64,000 nt of DNA from Mucilaginibacter sp. Its GTDB lineage: Bacteria; Bacteroidota; Bacteroidia; Sphingobacteriales; Sphingobacteriaceae. Within the stretch, counting starts at the first letter, position 1, and each line of letters opens with the position of its first letter. Below the pieces are notes generated by a model. That model ran no database searches. It was given only the letters and a program-made list of their open reading frames with translations, and had not been told where the DNA came from. This document shows positions 49,839-58,707 of this stretch, piece after piece. The translations under genes were made by a program, and so were the position numbers. Location of the stretch: assembly GCF_025359345.1 (NCBI RefSeq), contig NZ_JANYGQ010000028.1:124001-188000 (forward strand), read 5' to 3'.

Positions 49839-50861
49839 CTTAATAATCCTGTCTCCCGATTGGCGTTCAACCATCCAGCCGGGGTATTCTTTTGGCAGGG
49901 CGCTTACTTTATTGATCTTTTCAAGGTCGTCCGCGCTTAATTGTAAATCAACTGATTTGATGTTGGCGTTCAGCTGTTCAATGGTTTTGGCGCCGATAAT
50001 GGTGCTTGTTATGCCTTTTTGCTGGCGTACCCATGCCAGGGCAACTTCGGCTACCGTGGCGCTGTGTTGCTTGCTAATTTCGGCAATCACATCAATAATG
50101 TCATAAGCTTTTTCTTTGTCAATTGGCGGAAAATCGAAAGTGTCCCGACGTGTTCCTTCTGCCTTAGCCGCGTTGCGCGAATATTTTCCACCTAAAAAAC
50201 CGCCAGCCAACGGGCTCCATGGCATTACTGCAAGGTTTTCTGAAGTTGCAAGGGGCAGTATCTCGCGCTCAATGTCGCGGCTTGCCAACGAGAAGTAATA
50301 TTGCAGGCCCACAAACTTATTCCAGCCGTGTTTTTCGGCAATGCCCAAAGCTTTCATTACCACCCACGCCGGCCAGTTACAAACAGCTATGTAACGCACC
50401 TTACCAGTCAGAATAATATCGTTAAGCGAATGCATTATTTCTTCAACAGGTGTGTAGGGGTCAAAGCCATGCACATAAAGTACGTCGATATGATCAAGCT
50501 GCAAACGTGTAAGGCTTTCATCAACTGAATGAAAAATGTGGTACCGTGATAGGCCCACATTATTAAGCCCCGGACTCATCCGTCCGCGGACTTTGGTGGC
50601 AATAACCAGGTCATTACGGTTTAGGCCGAGATCTTTAATGGATTGGCCCAGCATTTTTTCCGATTCGCCAAAAGAATAAACATTTGCTGTATCGATAAAA
50701 TTAATACCAGAATCTACCACAACCTTCATCAGGTCGTTAACTTCCTGCTGCTGTTGCTTGCCGATATTTTCCCAAATCCCACCTTTCCCGGCAAAAGTCA
50801 TGGTGCCAAAGCAAATCTCGGATACCACCAGGCCGGTGTTTCCTAATAAATTGTATTTCAT
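49836..50861 (-). CDS. Aldo/keto reductase
   Basis: 341 residues, an NADPH-dependent (beta/alpha)8 barrel oxidoreductase. Catalytic tetrad: Asp in INFIDTANVYSFGESEKMLG (with Tyr in NVYSFG), Lys in LVIATKVRG, His in DVLYVHGFDP. Cofactor-binding C-terminus SSTIIGAKTIEQLNANI-like (TSTIIGAKTIEQL). Similar to the YakC/AKR subfamily often acting on aldehydes. Monocistronic on the minus strand. Confidence 0.94.
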   Translation of the reverse strand: MKYNLLGNTGLVVSEICFGTMTFAGKGGIWENIGKQQQQEVNDLMKVVVDSGINFIDTANVYSFGESEKMLGQSIKDLGLNRNDLVIATKVRGRMSPGLNNVGLSRYHIFHSVDESLTRLQLDHIDVLYVHGFDPYTPVEEIMHSLNDIILTGKVRYIAVCNWPAWVVMKALGIAEKHGWNKFVGLQYYFSLASRDIEREILPLATSENLAVMPWSPLAGGFLGGKYSRNAAKAEGTRRDTFDFPPIDKEKAYDIIDVIAEISKQHSATVAEVALAWVRQQKGITSTIIGAKTIEQLNANIKSVDLQLSADDLEKINKVSALPKEYPGWMVERQSGDRIIK

Positions 50862-51048
50862 AAAAGTTTGATGTTTGTTTAAGCGTAAAATTGAGCGTTT
50901 ATGGGTTAAGAATAGTCAGTGGATGGTCAAAAAGACTTTTAATTTGTGCATCAAGCTTATAATGTGGTGCACTAACCTAACCCTGCATAATCAGACTTAT
51001 TTCGTTCTAATTTAAAAACTTATGCCACGGGTCTGTGTTGTACAAATA

Positions 51049-52134
51049 ATGAACAGGCTATTAACCAAACTCGAAAAAATAGGGCGAGACCCTAAAATTA
51101 CTGCAAAAGCCGTTGGCTTGCGCTATGTGGCTGATTCTACACCGGGCTATACCCGAAAAAAATCGGGGAAGGGGTGGAGTTATTACAGTGCGGACGGCAG
51201 TTTGGTTAAAGATAAGAACTTGATAGCCCGTTTTAACAAATTGGTTATACCGCCTGCTTACACCAATGTTTGGATATCGCCCCACGAAAACGGCCATCTG
51301 CAATTTACCGGTACGGATGCCGCCGGCCGGAAACAATATCGTTACCATCCCGACTGGAACAAAATTCGCAACCAATCGAAATACCATCGCCTGCACGCTT
51401 TTGCCGGGTACCTACCGGCCATAAGAAAGCAGGTTGACAAAGACCTTACCCGACCCAATCCCGACCACGACAAGATTGTGGCACTGGTGGTAAGGTTAAT
51501 GGAACTCACCAGCATAAGGGTAGGTAATGAATCGTACAAAAAGCTCTACGGTTCTTTTGGTTTAACTACGCTGATGAACAGGCACGTTAAAATTGAAGGC
51601 TCAACCATAAATTTTGAGTTTAAAGGCAAAAAAGGCGTTTATCACAAAGTATCACTTCAAAGCAGGAAATTGGCCCGGCTGGTAAAACAATGCCGCGAAA
51701 TACCAGGGAAAGAACTTTTTCAATATTATAACGCCGATGGTCAGCGGTGTACTATCGGTTCGGGCGACGTAAATACCTACCTTAAGGAAATAACCGGCGA
51801 AGACTTTACTGCTAAAGATTTCCGCACCTGGGCGGGCAGCGTAAGCGCATTATATGCCTTTAAACAAGCCGGCGAATTCGAAACTATTACAGAATGCCGA
51901 AAGAAAATTGTAAGCGTTTTGGATGAAGTAGCGCTAAACCTGGGCAACACGCGTACTGTTTGCAAAAAATACTATGTACACCCCACAGTGATAAAAAGCT
52001 ACGAAGATGGCGCTATATTTAAATATCTCAAACAGATCGATGAAGATAAGGATGTCAATTCGGTCGAGTTAAACGTCGCCGAAAAGGTGCTGCTGGAAAT
52101 ACTGGAAAAAGAAAAACTGGCGGAGGCCAGTTGA
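51049..52134 (+). CDS. DNA topoisomerase IB (poxvirus-like)
   Basis: 361 residues from MNRLLTKLEKIGRDPK. The N-terminal DNA clamp region (GKGWSYYSADG, IPPAYTNVWISPHENGHLQF) and the catalytic domain of the tyrosine-recombinase fold are present: Arg in SIRVGNESY, Lys in EFKGKKGVYH, Arg in AKDFRTWAGS, and Tyr/His in VCKKYYVHPTV. The Tyr forms the 3'-phosphotyrosine intermediate that relaxes supercoils. Bacterial IB enzymes are scattered and thought to be acquired. A start 9 codons upstream (51022) is possible. Confidence 0.93.
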   Translation: MNRLLTKLEKIGRDPKITAKAVGLRYVADSTPGYTRKKSGKGWSYYSADGSLVKDKNLIARFNKLVIPPAYTNVWISPHENGHLQFTGTDAAGRKQYRYHPDWNKIRNQSKYHRLHAFAGYLPAIRKQVDKDLTRPNPDHDKIVALVVRLMELTSIRVGNESYKKLYGSFGLTTLMNRHVKIEGSTINFEFKGKKGVYHKVSLQSRKLARLVKQCREIPGKELFQYYNADGQRCTIGSGDVNTYLKEITGEDFTAKDFRTWAGSVSALYAFKQAGEFETITECRKKIVSVLDEVALNLGNTRTVCKKYYVHPTVIKSYEDGAIFKYLKQIDEDKDVNSVELNVAEKVLLEILEKEKLAEAS

Positions 52135-52249
52135 TCGGTTGATTGAGTTAAGTGGTTGATTAAGTTGATTAGGTTTGATATTCAATAACTATTAACTGAC
52201 CTCATATTATCGAATTTTTAACCTAATCAACTTAATCCAACTTATAAAC
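52130..52249. repeat. Word-repeat inverted spacer (GTTGATTAAG family), copy 3
   Basis: The left arm (52130-52177) includes the topoisomerase stop inside GTTGATCGGTTGATTGAG. ATTAAGTTGATTAGGTT (52159-52175) pairs perfectly with 52220-52236 (17 bp). The right arm ends at 52249, directly at the M56 gene's stop codon. It lies between two convergent genes. Confidence 0.9.
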
Positions 52250-54178
52250 TCATTTCGTGCTTTTACGTGTAACTATAAATACAATCCCGTTTTTGGCCTT
52301 ATCGCCATAGAGATCTTTTGTTTCTTCATCGTTTTTGAAAACCATGCGATCGATATCAAAGGCTGATATTTTCTTCAGGTCGGCCTGCGAGGCTATTTTG
52401 CCGTTAATGATAATCATCTTATCCGAAATATGGTCGATGCTTGATACCGAGCGCAGGTTTGATGACCAGGCTACGTTGGTACCCGGCTTAACTGTATACC
52501 TGCCGACGCTGCCGTAACCGCGTGTAACCACCGGGGTATATGCCGATGATGACGCGCTGTCAACCGATAAGGAGTATGTAATATTGCTTTTTAGCGAGCT
52601 GTCACCGTATAACTTACCTGAGTATGCTTTTGTGCTTTTAAGGGTGCTGTAATTTCTGCTGCTGGCAAGTACAGTTACAGGTTTGTTACCCCTGGTTTTT
52701 AGGGTATAAGCCTGGACTTTTGTTGGTTTACCTGAGCCTACTATCGCAACATTGTTCAATGTGTCGGTATCATCGGAATTATATGAAATACCGGTACTGT
52801 TCGAGGAACCGCTCACTACCGTTAGGTTGCTTTTTCCGGTTCCAATTGCGGTATAGCTTGTGCCTGCCAGTTTAAAACCGTTGCCGTCTGCTTTATCAAT
52901 TTTTTCTTTGAATTTCTTGCCGGTTTCCGAGTCGTTAGTGGTGACGAAAATAGTACCATACCTGTTGTCAAGATTATTCATAACTCTTGCTGCGGACTCG
53001 GACGACATAATGTTTACACTGTAAATCTTCTTTTCGTCAAGCTTCATCAAGTCAGCTTTCGTGGATTTAACGCCGTCTATTACATAATTCAATGAATCTG
53101 ATTTACCATTGGTGCTTAAAAAGAATCCGCCTTTTCTAATTGTATCCGTAGTTTTAGTTGTGATTTTTGCCCCGGCAAGCGTGCTTTTTAACACTTCAAC
53201 AAAGTCTGGGTTTGTTTTTGCGACAGCGGCGGCCGGTCTGCTGCTTTTTTCGGCCAATTTATGTTCTGTAGCAGAAAATGACTTTATAGGTTTGTTGTTT
53301 TTCTTTACAAATGCTGCTTTTGATATACTGAAAATGAGCAGCAGGGCAACCACGGCAGGCACCAAAAATGCGTACCGGGTTAGATTGTATTTCGAAGATC
53401 GTTTAGCATTCATCATGATAATTCGTTTTTTAATAGTTGATATATTAAAATGGTTAACTATGCCCTGAGGTGCAGCCCCGAAGCTGACATTCACCAGGCT
53501 ATATTGATATTGTTTAGTATCCGCTCCGTTATTTAATATTTTGCGGTCGGTTATAAATTCAATGTTTTCGCGCACAGCCTTTTTCATCAGCCAGACACCA
53601 GGGTTAAACCAATAAAAAACCGTGCTCAGTTCAGCCAGTAAAACATCCAGCGTATGCAGTTCGCTAACATGTACCTGTTCGTGCAGTAATATCGAATGCA
53701 GGTCGGCAGGTTCATGGTTGGCAGGGTTTATAAAAATGCTTTTCCAAAACGAAAACGGCCCGCTGCTGCCTTTAATAATCCGGACATCGTGGTTGTAAAT
53801 TTTGGCCGCCGTTGAGCTGCGGTACAACCTGTAGAGCGAATACAATTGTATGAATAGCCTTATCGCAAGGAATATAACGCCAGCCCACAAAGTAACTTCG
53901 GCCCAAAGCCAATAGTTGGGTAATGGGCTCACCAGGGCTTTGGAAGGCGCCTGCCAATTAAAAATTACCACCTGCACCGGTTTTGCTATTTGCTGGTGAT
54001 GCTGCCAAAAATCGGACAGGTTGATTTTTGGATAAACCGTAGCGAACAATATGGCAGCAACGAGGTAAATACGGTTTAAAGTATAAAATGTTAAATGCCT
54101 TAGTACCAGGTAATAACCTGCGCAAAATAGCAACAGGGCGACATTTACTTTCAATAAGAAAACAAATAAGGCTGGCAT
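52250..54178 (-). CDS. BlaR1-like M56 peptidase with plug-like C-terminal domain
   Basis: 642 residues. Four N-terminal hydrophobic segments (about 3-22, 33-50, 92-115, 262-285) carry the M56 zinc-protease core: HEQVH at 166-170 (ILLHEQVHVSELHT) and ENIEFITD at 204-211. Residues 290-642 form a long extracytoplasmic region. It contains two stretches like the TonB-receptor plug (KADLMKLDEKKIYSVNIM with RYGTIFVTT; SAFDIDRMVFKNDEETKDLY with NGIVFIVT) but no barrel. The gene is 5 bp behind blaI, the classical BlaI/BlaR1 pairing. Confidence 0.9.
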   Translation of the reverse strand: MPALFVFLLKVNVALLLFCAGYYLVLRHLTFYTLNRIYLVAAILFATVYPKINLSDFWQHHQQIAKPVQVVIFNWQAPSKALVSPLPNYWLWAEVTLWAGVIFLAIRLFIQLYSLYRLYRSSTAAKIYNHDVRIIKGSSGPFSFWKSIFINPANHEPADLHSILLHEQVHVSELHTLDVLLAELSTVFYWFNPGVWLMKKAVRENIEFITDRKILNNGADTKQYQYSLVNVSFGAAPQGIVNHFNISTIKKRIIMMNAKRSSKYNLTRYAFLVPAVVALLLIFSISKAAFVKKNNKPIKSFSATEHKLAEKSSRPAAAVAKTNPDFVEVLKSTLAGAKITTKTTDTIRKGGFFLSTNGKSDSLNYVIDGVKSTKADLMKLDEKKIYSVNIMSSESAARVMNNLDNRYGTIFVTTNDSETGKKFKEKIDKADGNGFKLAGTSYTAIGTGKSNLTVVSGSSNSTGISYNSDDTDTLNNVAIVGSGKPTKVQAYTLKTRGNKPVTVLASSRNYSTLKSTKAYSGKLYGDSSLKSNITYSLSVDSASSSAYTPVVTRGYGSVGRYTVKPGTNVAWSSNLRSVSSIDHISDKMIIINGKIASQADLKKISAFDIDRMVFKNDEETKDLYGDKAKNGIVFIVTRKSTK

Positions 54179-54183
54179 GGCTT

Positions 54184-54546
54184 TTAGGATTTAGGGTTTT
54201 CTATCAGTTTAATTATTTCCTTTAACTCATTAGCGCTGATTTTTTTCTCGTTGGCGAAAAAAGTAACCAGGTTTTTATAGGAGTTTTCAAAATAGTCGCT
54301 TACAAAACCGTTCATAAACTTCTTTTTATAATCTTCCTCCAAAATCGCCGGGGCATAGCGAAAAGAGTTACCCATCTTTTCGCTTTTTATAAAGCCTTTC
54401 CGCTCGAGGTTTTTTATGGTTGACGCAAGGGTGGTGTAGGGGGGCTTTGGCTCTTCAAGCATATCTAAAAAGTCCTTTATAAAACCTATACCACATTGCC
54501 ATACTGACAGCATTGCTTCTTCCTCTTGTTTCGATAGTTTTTCCAT
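54184..54546 (-). CDS. BlaI/MecI/CopY-family repressor
   Basis: 120 residues from MEKLSKQEEEAMLSVWQ. Winged helix-turn-helix with the recognition region PPYTTLASTIKNLERKGFIK and a helical dimerisation tail (ENSYKNLVTFFANEKK). BlaI-type repressors bind palindromic operators and are inactivated by cleavage through a partner M56 sensor protease, encoded immediately downstream. A longer frame from 54606 would translate the operator, so 54546 is preferred. The gene is the first of a two-gene operon and probably autoregulated. Confidence 0.93.
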   Translation of the reverse strand: MEKLSKQEEEAMLSVWQCGIGFIKDFLDMLEEPKPPYTTLASTIKNLERKGFIKSEKMGNSFRYAPAILEEDYKKKFMNGFVSDYFENSYKNLVTFFANEKKISANELKEIIKLIENPKS

Positions 54547-54560
54547 AATTGTACGGTTGT

Positions 54561-54595
54561 TTCGTAAATCTACGAATTGTTCGTAAATAAACAAA
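54561..54595 (-). promoter_or_regulatory. Promoter and overlapping operator of the blaI-M56 operon
   Basis: Perfect dyad TTCGTAAATCTACGAA (54561-54576) plus a third half-site TTCGTA (54580-54585). On the minus strand TTTG (54592-54595), 19 bp, TAGATTTA (54565-54572) forms a promoter whose -7 element is inside the dyad and whose spacer holds the third half-site. The same arrangement recurs at 55547-55580. Confidence 0.8.
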
Positions 54596-54639
54596 TTATT
54601 TAACATATTTTAACTGAGCAGGCAATAGCGGCTTATTGT

Positions 54640-55503
54640 TTAGCCTTTTTGGTATAGATACGCAACGCCCTTTTTAGCTTTATCGCCATACTGGTGCCGC
54701 GTGTAATCATCATTTTTATAATTGATTTTTTCAATGTCGAACGCCGACAGCTTTTTTAGATCATCAGCAGTTGCTTCCTTATCGTTAATAATTACAAGCT
54801 TTTCATTCAGGTGGTCAATTGCCCGGCCTGTTATAGGCTTTCCGTTAACCAATGCAACAGCTTCGTTTCCTGAATCGCCTTCAGCCAACACATAGGGCCT
54901 GATCGAACTGGTGATATTTGTTGCATGTGCCTTTGATTTATAACCTTTAACCGTAATAACGCCGCTGTTGCCTTTTCCAACAGCTATCCCCGGTTCAACA
55001 CTTGTTTCAGCGTAGTTTCCTCCCGAATCCAAAGTCAATACACCGGACGTTTTATTGTTGCTGCTGATATAAACTGCATTCTTGCCATCGCGCGTAATAA
55101 AAGGGTGGTTGTTAACAAGTTTATTGATTTTTGCCAGCAGCTTTTTCCCTTCGTCCGAATTTTTTGTAGTAACAAACAATACACTGGCCCCGCCCGTAAA
55201 ATTATCCAGCACCCTGGCTGCATTTTCTGCCGAAACCCAACTCACGTTTAAAATATCTTTTTGTTCAACCTTATTAAATTCAGCTTTTGATACCTTTTTG
55301 CCATTAAGTACGTAAATCGACGAATCGGCTGTCGACTGGTTTCCGAACGTTGTAATATTATAAACCTTTTTACTTGTGTCGCTCCCGGTGGCGTTTGCTG
55401 CTTTTGTGCTGGCCGGGTTAATCAATAATACTGTAATTGCTGACGTTGCAAATATTGCGAAGGTTGCAACGCTGTTCCTGTTTTCTTTAGTTTTCATTCT
55501 CAT
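54640..55503 (-). CDS. Secreted protein related to the M56 C-terminal domain
   Basis: 287 residues. Signal peptide at about 1-35 (NSVATFAIFATSAITVLLIN). The mature protein repeats the same pattern as the extracytoplasmic part of the M56 gene: VYVLNGKKVSKAEFNKVEQK, GGASVLFVTTKNSDEGKKLL and DLKKLSAFDIEKINYKNDDY, ending with YGDKAKKGVAYLYQK. It is thus a stand-alone paralogue of that domain. It has the same operator and promoter layout as blaI, so it should be co-regulated. Function unknown; a periplasmic ligand or decoy for the sensor is inference. Confidence 0.82.
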   Translation of the reverse strand: MRMKTKENRNSVATFAIFATSAITVLLINPASTKAANATGSDTSKKVYNITTFGNQSTADSSIYVLNGKKVSKAEFNKVEQKDILNVSWVSAENAARVLDNFTGGASVLFVTTKNSDEGKKLLAKINKLVNNHPFITRDGKNAVYISSNNKTSGVLTLDSGGNYAETSVEPGIAVGKGNSGVITVKGYKSKAHATNITSSIRPYVLAEGDSGNEAVALVNGKPITGRAIDHLNEKLVIINDKEATADDLKKLSAFDIEKINYKNDDYTRHQYGDKAKKGVAYLYQKG

Positions 55504-55546
55504 ATTTTTTTATTTGGTTTAAGAACGTTGTATATAATACGATTAT

Positions 55547-55580
55547 TTCGTAAATCTACGAATAGTTCGTAATAAAACAA
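55547..55580 (-). promoter_or_regulatory. Second copy of the BlaI-type operator and promoter
   Basis: TTCGTAAATCTACGAA (55547-55562) and TTCGTA (55566-55571) are identical in sequence and spacing to the first copy. On the minus strand TTG (55578-55580), 19 bp, TAGATTTA (55551-55558). It controls the secreted paralogue, with start at 55503. Confidence 0.8.
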
Positions 55581-55700
55581 GTTTATTTGCATTTTTTTGA
55601 AAGAACCCGTTTTTACACACGTAAGGAGCGATGTTTATAATTAAAATTATATTAACTGTTGGAACATTGTTGCCAATGATTTAACTTAGTTGACTTAATC

Positions 55701-56186
55701 ATGACAATTATGCTGATCAATAAAAAAATTGTTGCAACGCTCTGTTTATCGTCGGTGATAACCATTGTGGCGCTTACCTCCATGAAAAAACCGGATGAAC
55801 CCGGATTTAAAAACATTAAAGTGCTCCCCAAGCACATTACCCACGACCAGTTGGATAAAGTGATGCACGAATGGACAGCGTCGTTAAATGTACATTGCGA
55901 TTTCTGCCACGTGCGTAATGAGGCAGAAAAGAAAATGGATTTCGCAGCCGATTCAAAACCCGAAAAGAATATGGCCCGCAAAATGTTTAAGATGATGAAC
56001 AAAATCAATGACAAATTTTTTGATGCAAAAAAAGATTCAATAGGTTTTGTAATGACCAGCGGTGTAAATTGCTACACTTGTCACCGTGGCGAGTCGCACC
56101 CCGAGGTGAAATTACCTGAAAGAAAAAGGCCGGGCGGTCCTGGTCCGGGCGGTCCCCCTCCAGGCAATCCACCTGTCAAACAGTAA
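55701..56186 (+). CDS. Exported diheme cytochrome c
   Basis: 161 residues. Signal sequence or anchor at about 5-28 (INKKIVATLCLSSVITIVAL). Two c-type heme sites: CDFCH (in LNVHCDFCHVRN) and CYTCH (in GVNCYTCHRGES). The order fits the photosynthetic reaction centre cytochrome subunit-like family that is common in non-photosynthetic Bacteroidota. The C-terminus is a Gly/Pro tail (RPGGPGPGGPPPGNPP). The start lies inside a fragment of the GTTGATTAAG word repeat (AACTTAGTTGACTTAATC); a second ATG at 55710 may be used instead. Confidence 0.88.
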   Translation: MTIMLINKKIVATLCLSSVITIVALTSMKKPDEPGFKNIKVLPKHITHDQLDKVMHEWTASLNVHCDFCHVRNEAEKKMDFAADSKPEKNMARKMFKMMNKINDKFFDAKKDSIGFVMTSGVNCYTCHRGESHPEVKLPERKRPGGPGPGGPPPGNPPVKQ

Positions 56187-56193
56187 AAATATT

Positions 56194-56230
56194 AAAAACG
56201 CTCTTTAGCAAAATGCTAAGGAGCGTTTTT
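56194..56230 (+). terminator. Terminator after the cytochrome gene
   Basis: AAAAACGCTC and GAGCGTTTTT form the stem, continued by TTAGCA/TGCTAA around an AAA loop. Confidence 0.92.
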
Positions 56231-56252
56231 ACTTTATATAAAGATTATCAAT

Positions 56253-56771
56253 ATGAGCAAAATACTAATGAGGGATGCGGGAGAAGCCGACCTGCCGGTT
56301 ATATTGGATATTTATAACGAGGTAATAGTAAACACTACGGCCGTATACAGCGAAAAACCACACAGCCTCCAAATGCGGAAAGACTGGTACCTGGATAGAA
56401 TAAATAATGGCTTTCCTGTATTTATTGCAGAGACAGACGGAAATATAGCCGGTTTTTGCAGCTTTGGCCATTTTCGGGCATGGCCTTGTTATCGCTATAC
56501 AGCAGAACTATCGTTATATGTCGAAGGAAGTTATCGGGGGAAGGGAATCAGCAAAATAATGCTGCAGGCGTTGATTGACCGGGCTGAGCAGATGAATATA
56601 CATGCACTGCTGGCCGGTATAAGTGCCGATAACCAAATAAGCATAAACCTCCACAGTTCTTTCGGTTTTGCGGAGGTTGCACATTTTAAAGAAGTAGGAT
56701 ATAAGTTTGGCCGCTGGCTCGACCTGAAATTTCTTGAACTTATTTTGAACAATTCGCCAAAAGCTATTTGA
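56253..56771 (+). CDS. Phosphinothricin-acetyltransferase-like GNAT
   Basis: 172 residues. The PAT/YncA subgroup marks are present: MRDAGEADLPVILDIYNEVI at the start, AGFCSFGHFRAWPCYRYTAE, the acetyl-CoA loop GSYRGKGISKIML and HSSFGFAEVAHFKEVGYKFG, RWLDLKFLE. Members acetylate phosphinothricin, methionine sulfone or related amines. The natural substrate here is unknown. It ends 8 bp beyond the stop of the convergent small membrane protein gene. Confidence 0.9.
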   Translation: MSKILMRDAGEADLPVILDIYNEVIVNTTAVYSEKPHSLQMRKDWYLDRINNGFPVFIAETDGNIAGFCSFGHFRAWPCYRYTAELSLYVEGSYRGKGISKIMLQALIDRAEQMNIHALLAGISADNQISINLHSSFGFAEVAHFKEVGYKFGRWLDLKFLELILNNSPKAI

Positions 56772-56955
56772 TGCTTCGTTTTATGTATTTATTGTATAAA
56801 TACTCAGCATATCCAACACTAACATAGTCAGGGAATTTCCAGTTAGGATAGCGGGTTTTTTTTAGATATTTAAGATAGCTAAAAAATAAAACTCCGATAC
56901 ACAATACTGCCCCAAGGACCATCAGTGTTTTTACAAAAGCTAAAAAAATGTTCAT
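56764..56955 (-). CDS. Small single-pass membrane protein
   Basis: 63 residues. One transmembrane helix at about 4-28 (FLAFVKTLMVLGAVLCIGVL) followed by a basic, aromatic tail (SYLKYLKKTRYPNWKFPDYV, EYLYNKYIKRSIK). No known family. The Tyr/Trp/Lys-rich tail and clean ATG support a real gene; overlap of 8 bp with the convergent GNAT gene is tolerable. Confidence 0.55.
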   Translation of the reverse strand: MNIFLAFVKTLMVLGAVLCIGVLFFSYLKYLKKTRYPNWKFPDYVSVGYAEYLYNKYIKRSIK

Positions 56956-57123
56956 GATTAAATAATTTTCCTGGTGATTGAGGTTTGTACGGGAAATGCT
57001 ATCCGAGGGTTACACTGAAAGCAATTATTCTTCAATTGTTTTTAATTAAACGTCTCCGGTTAAACATATTACTCAACCAGGGTAAATCAATGATCTGTCG
57101 GCTTGTAATTGCGCATTTTCAGG

Positions 57124-57948
57124 TCAATTTACTTTCTTGCAAATCTCCGAGGTTGCCGATCTTCGGGTGGTGGTATAAACTATCCCATTAACAATTTTGT
57201 AGCCTGTTGATACGCTTTGTGTTGCTTTCTTTAAAATTAATCCCGATTCATTTTCAATCAACAATGCACCGTTTATGCGGCTGTTTACATCGGCGCCCAA
57301 TATCGAGCTGTTATAGGTTATGGTAGTAGTAAGGCCGTTTACAGCTTTTACAGTGTAAGTGGTCTCTGTTGAGGGGGTATGGTTAGTCCAGGTGTAGCCT
57401 GGCTTAATAAACGGCCCGGTTACGCGGTTCGAAAAAATTTCGAGCGCTTTACCGGTTGCAAACATTTCTGGCTGTATGCCTGTAAATGATAATAGGGTAT
57501 CATCAAGCCTGGAAGGTTTGTGTATGGTTAAAACCTCGCTTCTGTCGTTAACAGATACCACAGCCGCCTGGCCAATCAAATGCAGCAAGTTCATCTGGAT
57601 ATCGGAATTTGGATCAGGTGTGTTTTCCGAATTGAACACAACTTTTTGCCCGAGGGCATTTACCGTGTCCAGTATTTTATTGATGCTGATGTTGAATTGA
57701 TATTTTTTACCATTTACATCGTTCACTTTATAGGTTTTGGTAACAGCCGAGTAGGTGCTGATGTTTATTTTCTGGTTGCCGCGTTGCAATATGCAGTTTG
57801 ATTTTACAGCGACCAGCCGCTGGTACTCGTCTCCTTTTTTAAAATTGAACTCGCGATAAGGAGTGGTTTCCTGTGCATTGCAACATATTGCCAATAAAAG
57901 CAGTACCGGTACCAGGCTATATTTTAGGTTAGTGATTAACTTTTTCAT
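57124..57948 (-). CDS. Secreted protein of unknown function (DUF6263-like)
   Basis: 274 residues from MKKLITNLKYSLVPVLLLLA. Signal peptide to about residue 25 (ICCNAQE); two Cys near the cleavage site could also make a lipobox. The mature part is beta-rich with repeated T/Y/V strands: NISTYSAVTKTYKVNDVNGK, GYTWTNHTPSTETTYTVKAV and GLILKKATQSVSTGYKI. I associate this layout with DUF6263, without certainty. An upstream frame to 58263 overlaps the previous gene and is rejected. It is last of a three-gene envelope operon. Confidence 0.8.
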   Translation of the reverse strand: MKKLITNLKYSLVPVLLLLAICCNAQETTPYREFNFKKGDEYQRLVAVKSNCILQRGNQKINISTYSAVTKTYKVNDVNGKKYQFNISINKILDTVNALGQKVVFNSENTPDPNSDIQMNLLHLIGQAAVVSVNDRSEVLTIHKPSRLDDTLLSFTGIQPEMFATGKALEIFSNRVTGPFIKPGYTWTNHTPSTETTYTVKAVNGLTTTITYNSSILGADVNSRINGALLIENESGLILKKATQSVSTGYKIVNGIVYTTTRRSATSEICKKVN

Positions 57949-57967
57949 TTTTTTTCGTTTTGAATAG

Positions 57968-58651
57968 TTAATTACTGTTACTGGTTTTGTGCATTTTTTT
58001 GCCGGCCTGCTTAGGCTTGGGTAGCTCTTTTGGCGGCGTTGCATCGGGCAGCTGGAACAGCACTTCTGTATCACCAAGTATGGCAGGCACCGCCCATTCC
58101 GAAAAAGAGAACCGGCCGTTTGAAACTTCGACCTGCAAGGGCTGCGATTCGATGGAGGGGGTAACCGGCAGGCGGGTACTTCCCCCGGGCTTGCCAACCG
58201 GTGCATCAGCAGGAATAGATTTGGGTAATTCGGGCATTGGCGGAGCGGCTGGCGCATTAACATCCGCCGTCATTTTAAAAATATCATCATGGGGTGCTTC
58301 CGCAGGCAGGGCCGGTATGTCGGGCGCAGCTGGCAATGGTGTACCAAAGCTCCCAGCCGAAAGTCCCTGGATTGTAGGCTGGATGGGGGTAATTACTTCA
58401 GGAGCTACAAGCAGCACCGGCGGCATTTTACTGATTTGTGCCGGGCCGGTCTGCGGTACATTTACAGGCGGCACATCGATAAACTGCGGGGCAATAGCCG
58501 GCTTATTATGTGTCGCACCTTTTTGAATTGTAGCCGGCGCCTGCGGTGCCGGCACGTTCCAATCCGAAAAATTACCATGCGTTTGCGCAATTGCAAACCG
58601 CGTCATAGCCAAAACAGCTGTAAGCAATAAAATAATGGGCTTGTTTTTCAT
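57968..58651 (-). CDS. Secreted proline-rich protein
   Basis: 227 residues. Signal peptide at 1-22 (LLLTAVLAMTRFAIAQ). The mature chain is Pro/Ala-rich and low in predicted structure. Two matching motifs near the ends, GNFSDWNVPAPQ (about 26-37) and GRFSFSEWAVPAI (about 181-193), suggest short repeated binding elements. Basic C-terminus (PKPKQAGKKMHKTSNSN). Family unknown. It is the middle gene of three, 19 bp before the DUF6263-like gene and 56 bp after the barrel-like gene. Confidence 0.78.
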   Translation of the reverse strand: MKNKPIILLLTAVLAMTRFAIAQTHGNFSDWNVPAPQAPATIQKGATHNKPAIAPQFIDVPPVNVPQTGPAQISKMPPVLLVAPEVITPIQPTIQGLSAGSFGTPLPAAPDIPALPAEAPHDDIFKMTADVNAPAAPPMPELPKSIPADAPVGKPGGSTRLPVTPSIESQPLQVEVSNGRFSFSEWAVPAILGDTEVLFQLPDATPPKELPKPKQAGKKMHKTSNSN

Positions 58652-58707
58652 TATGTTATTTTGCGTTTAACTTCATTTCTATCTCAACGTTATTACTGTT
58701 CATTGCG

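Noticed and set aside
58263..58526. Long plus-strand frames opposite the proline-rich gene (58000-58600)
   Set aside because: They arise as the complement of a Pro/Ala-rich coding sequence; the minus frame has a signal peptide and operon context.
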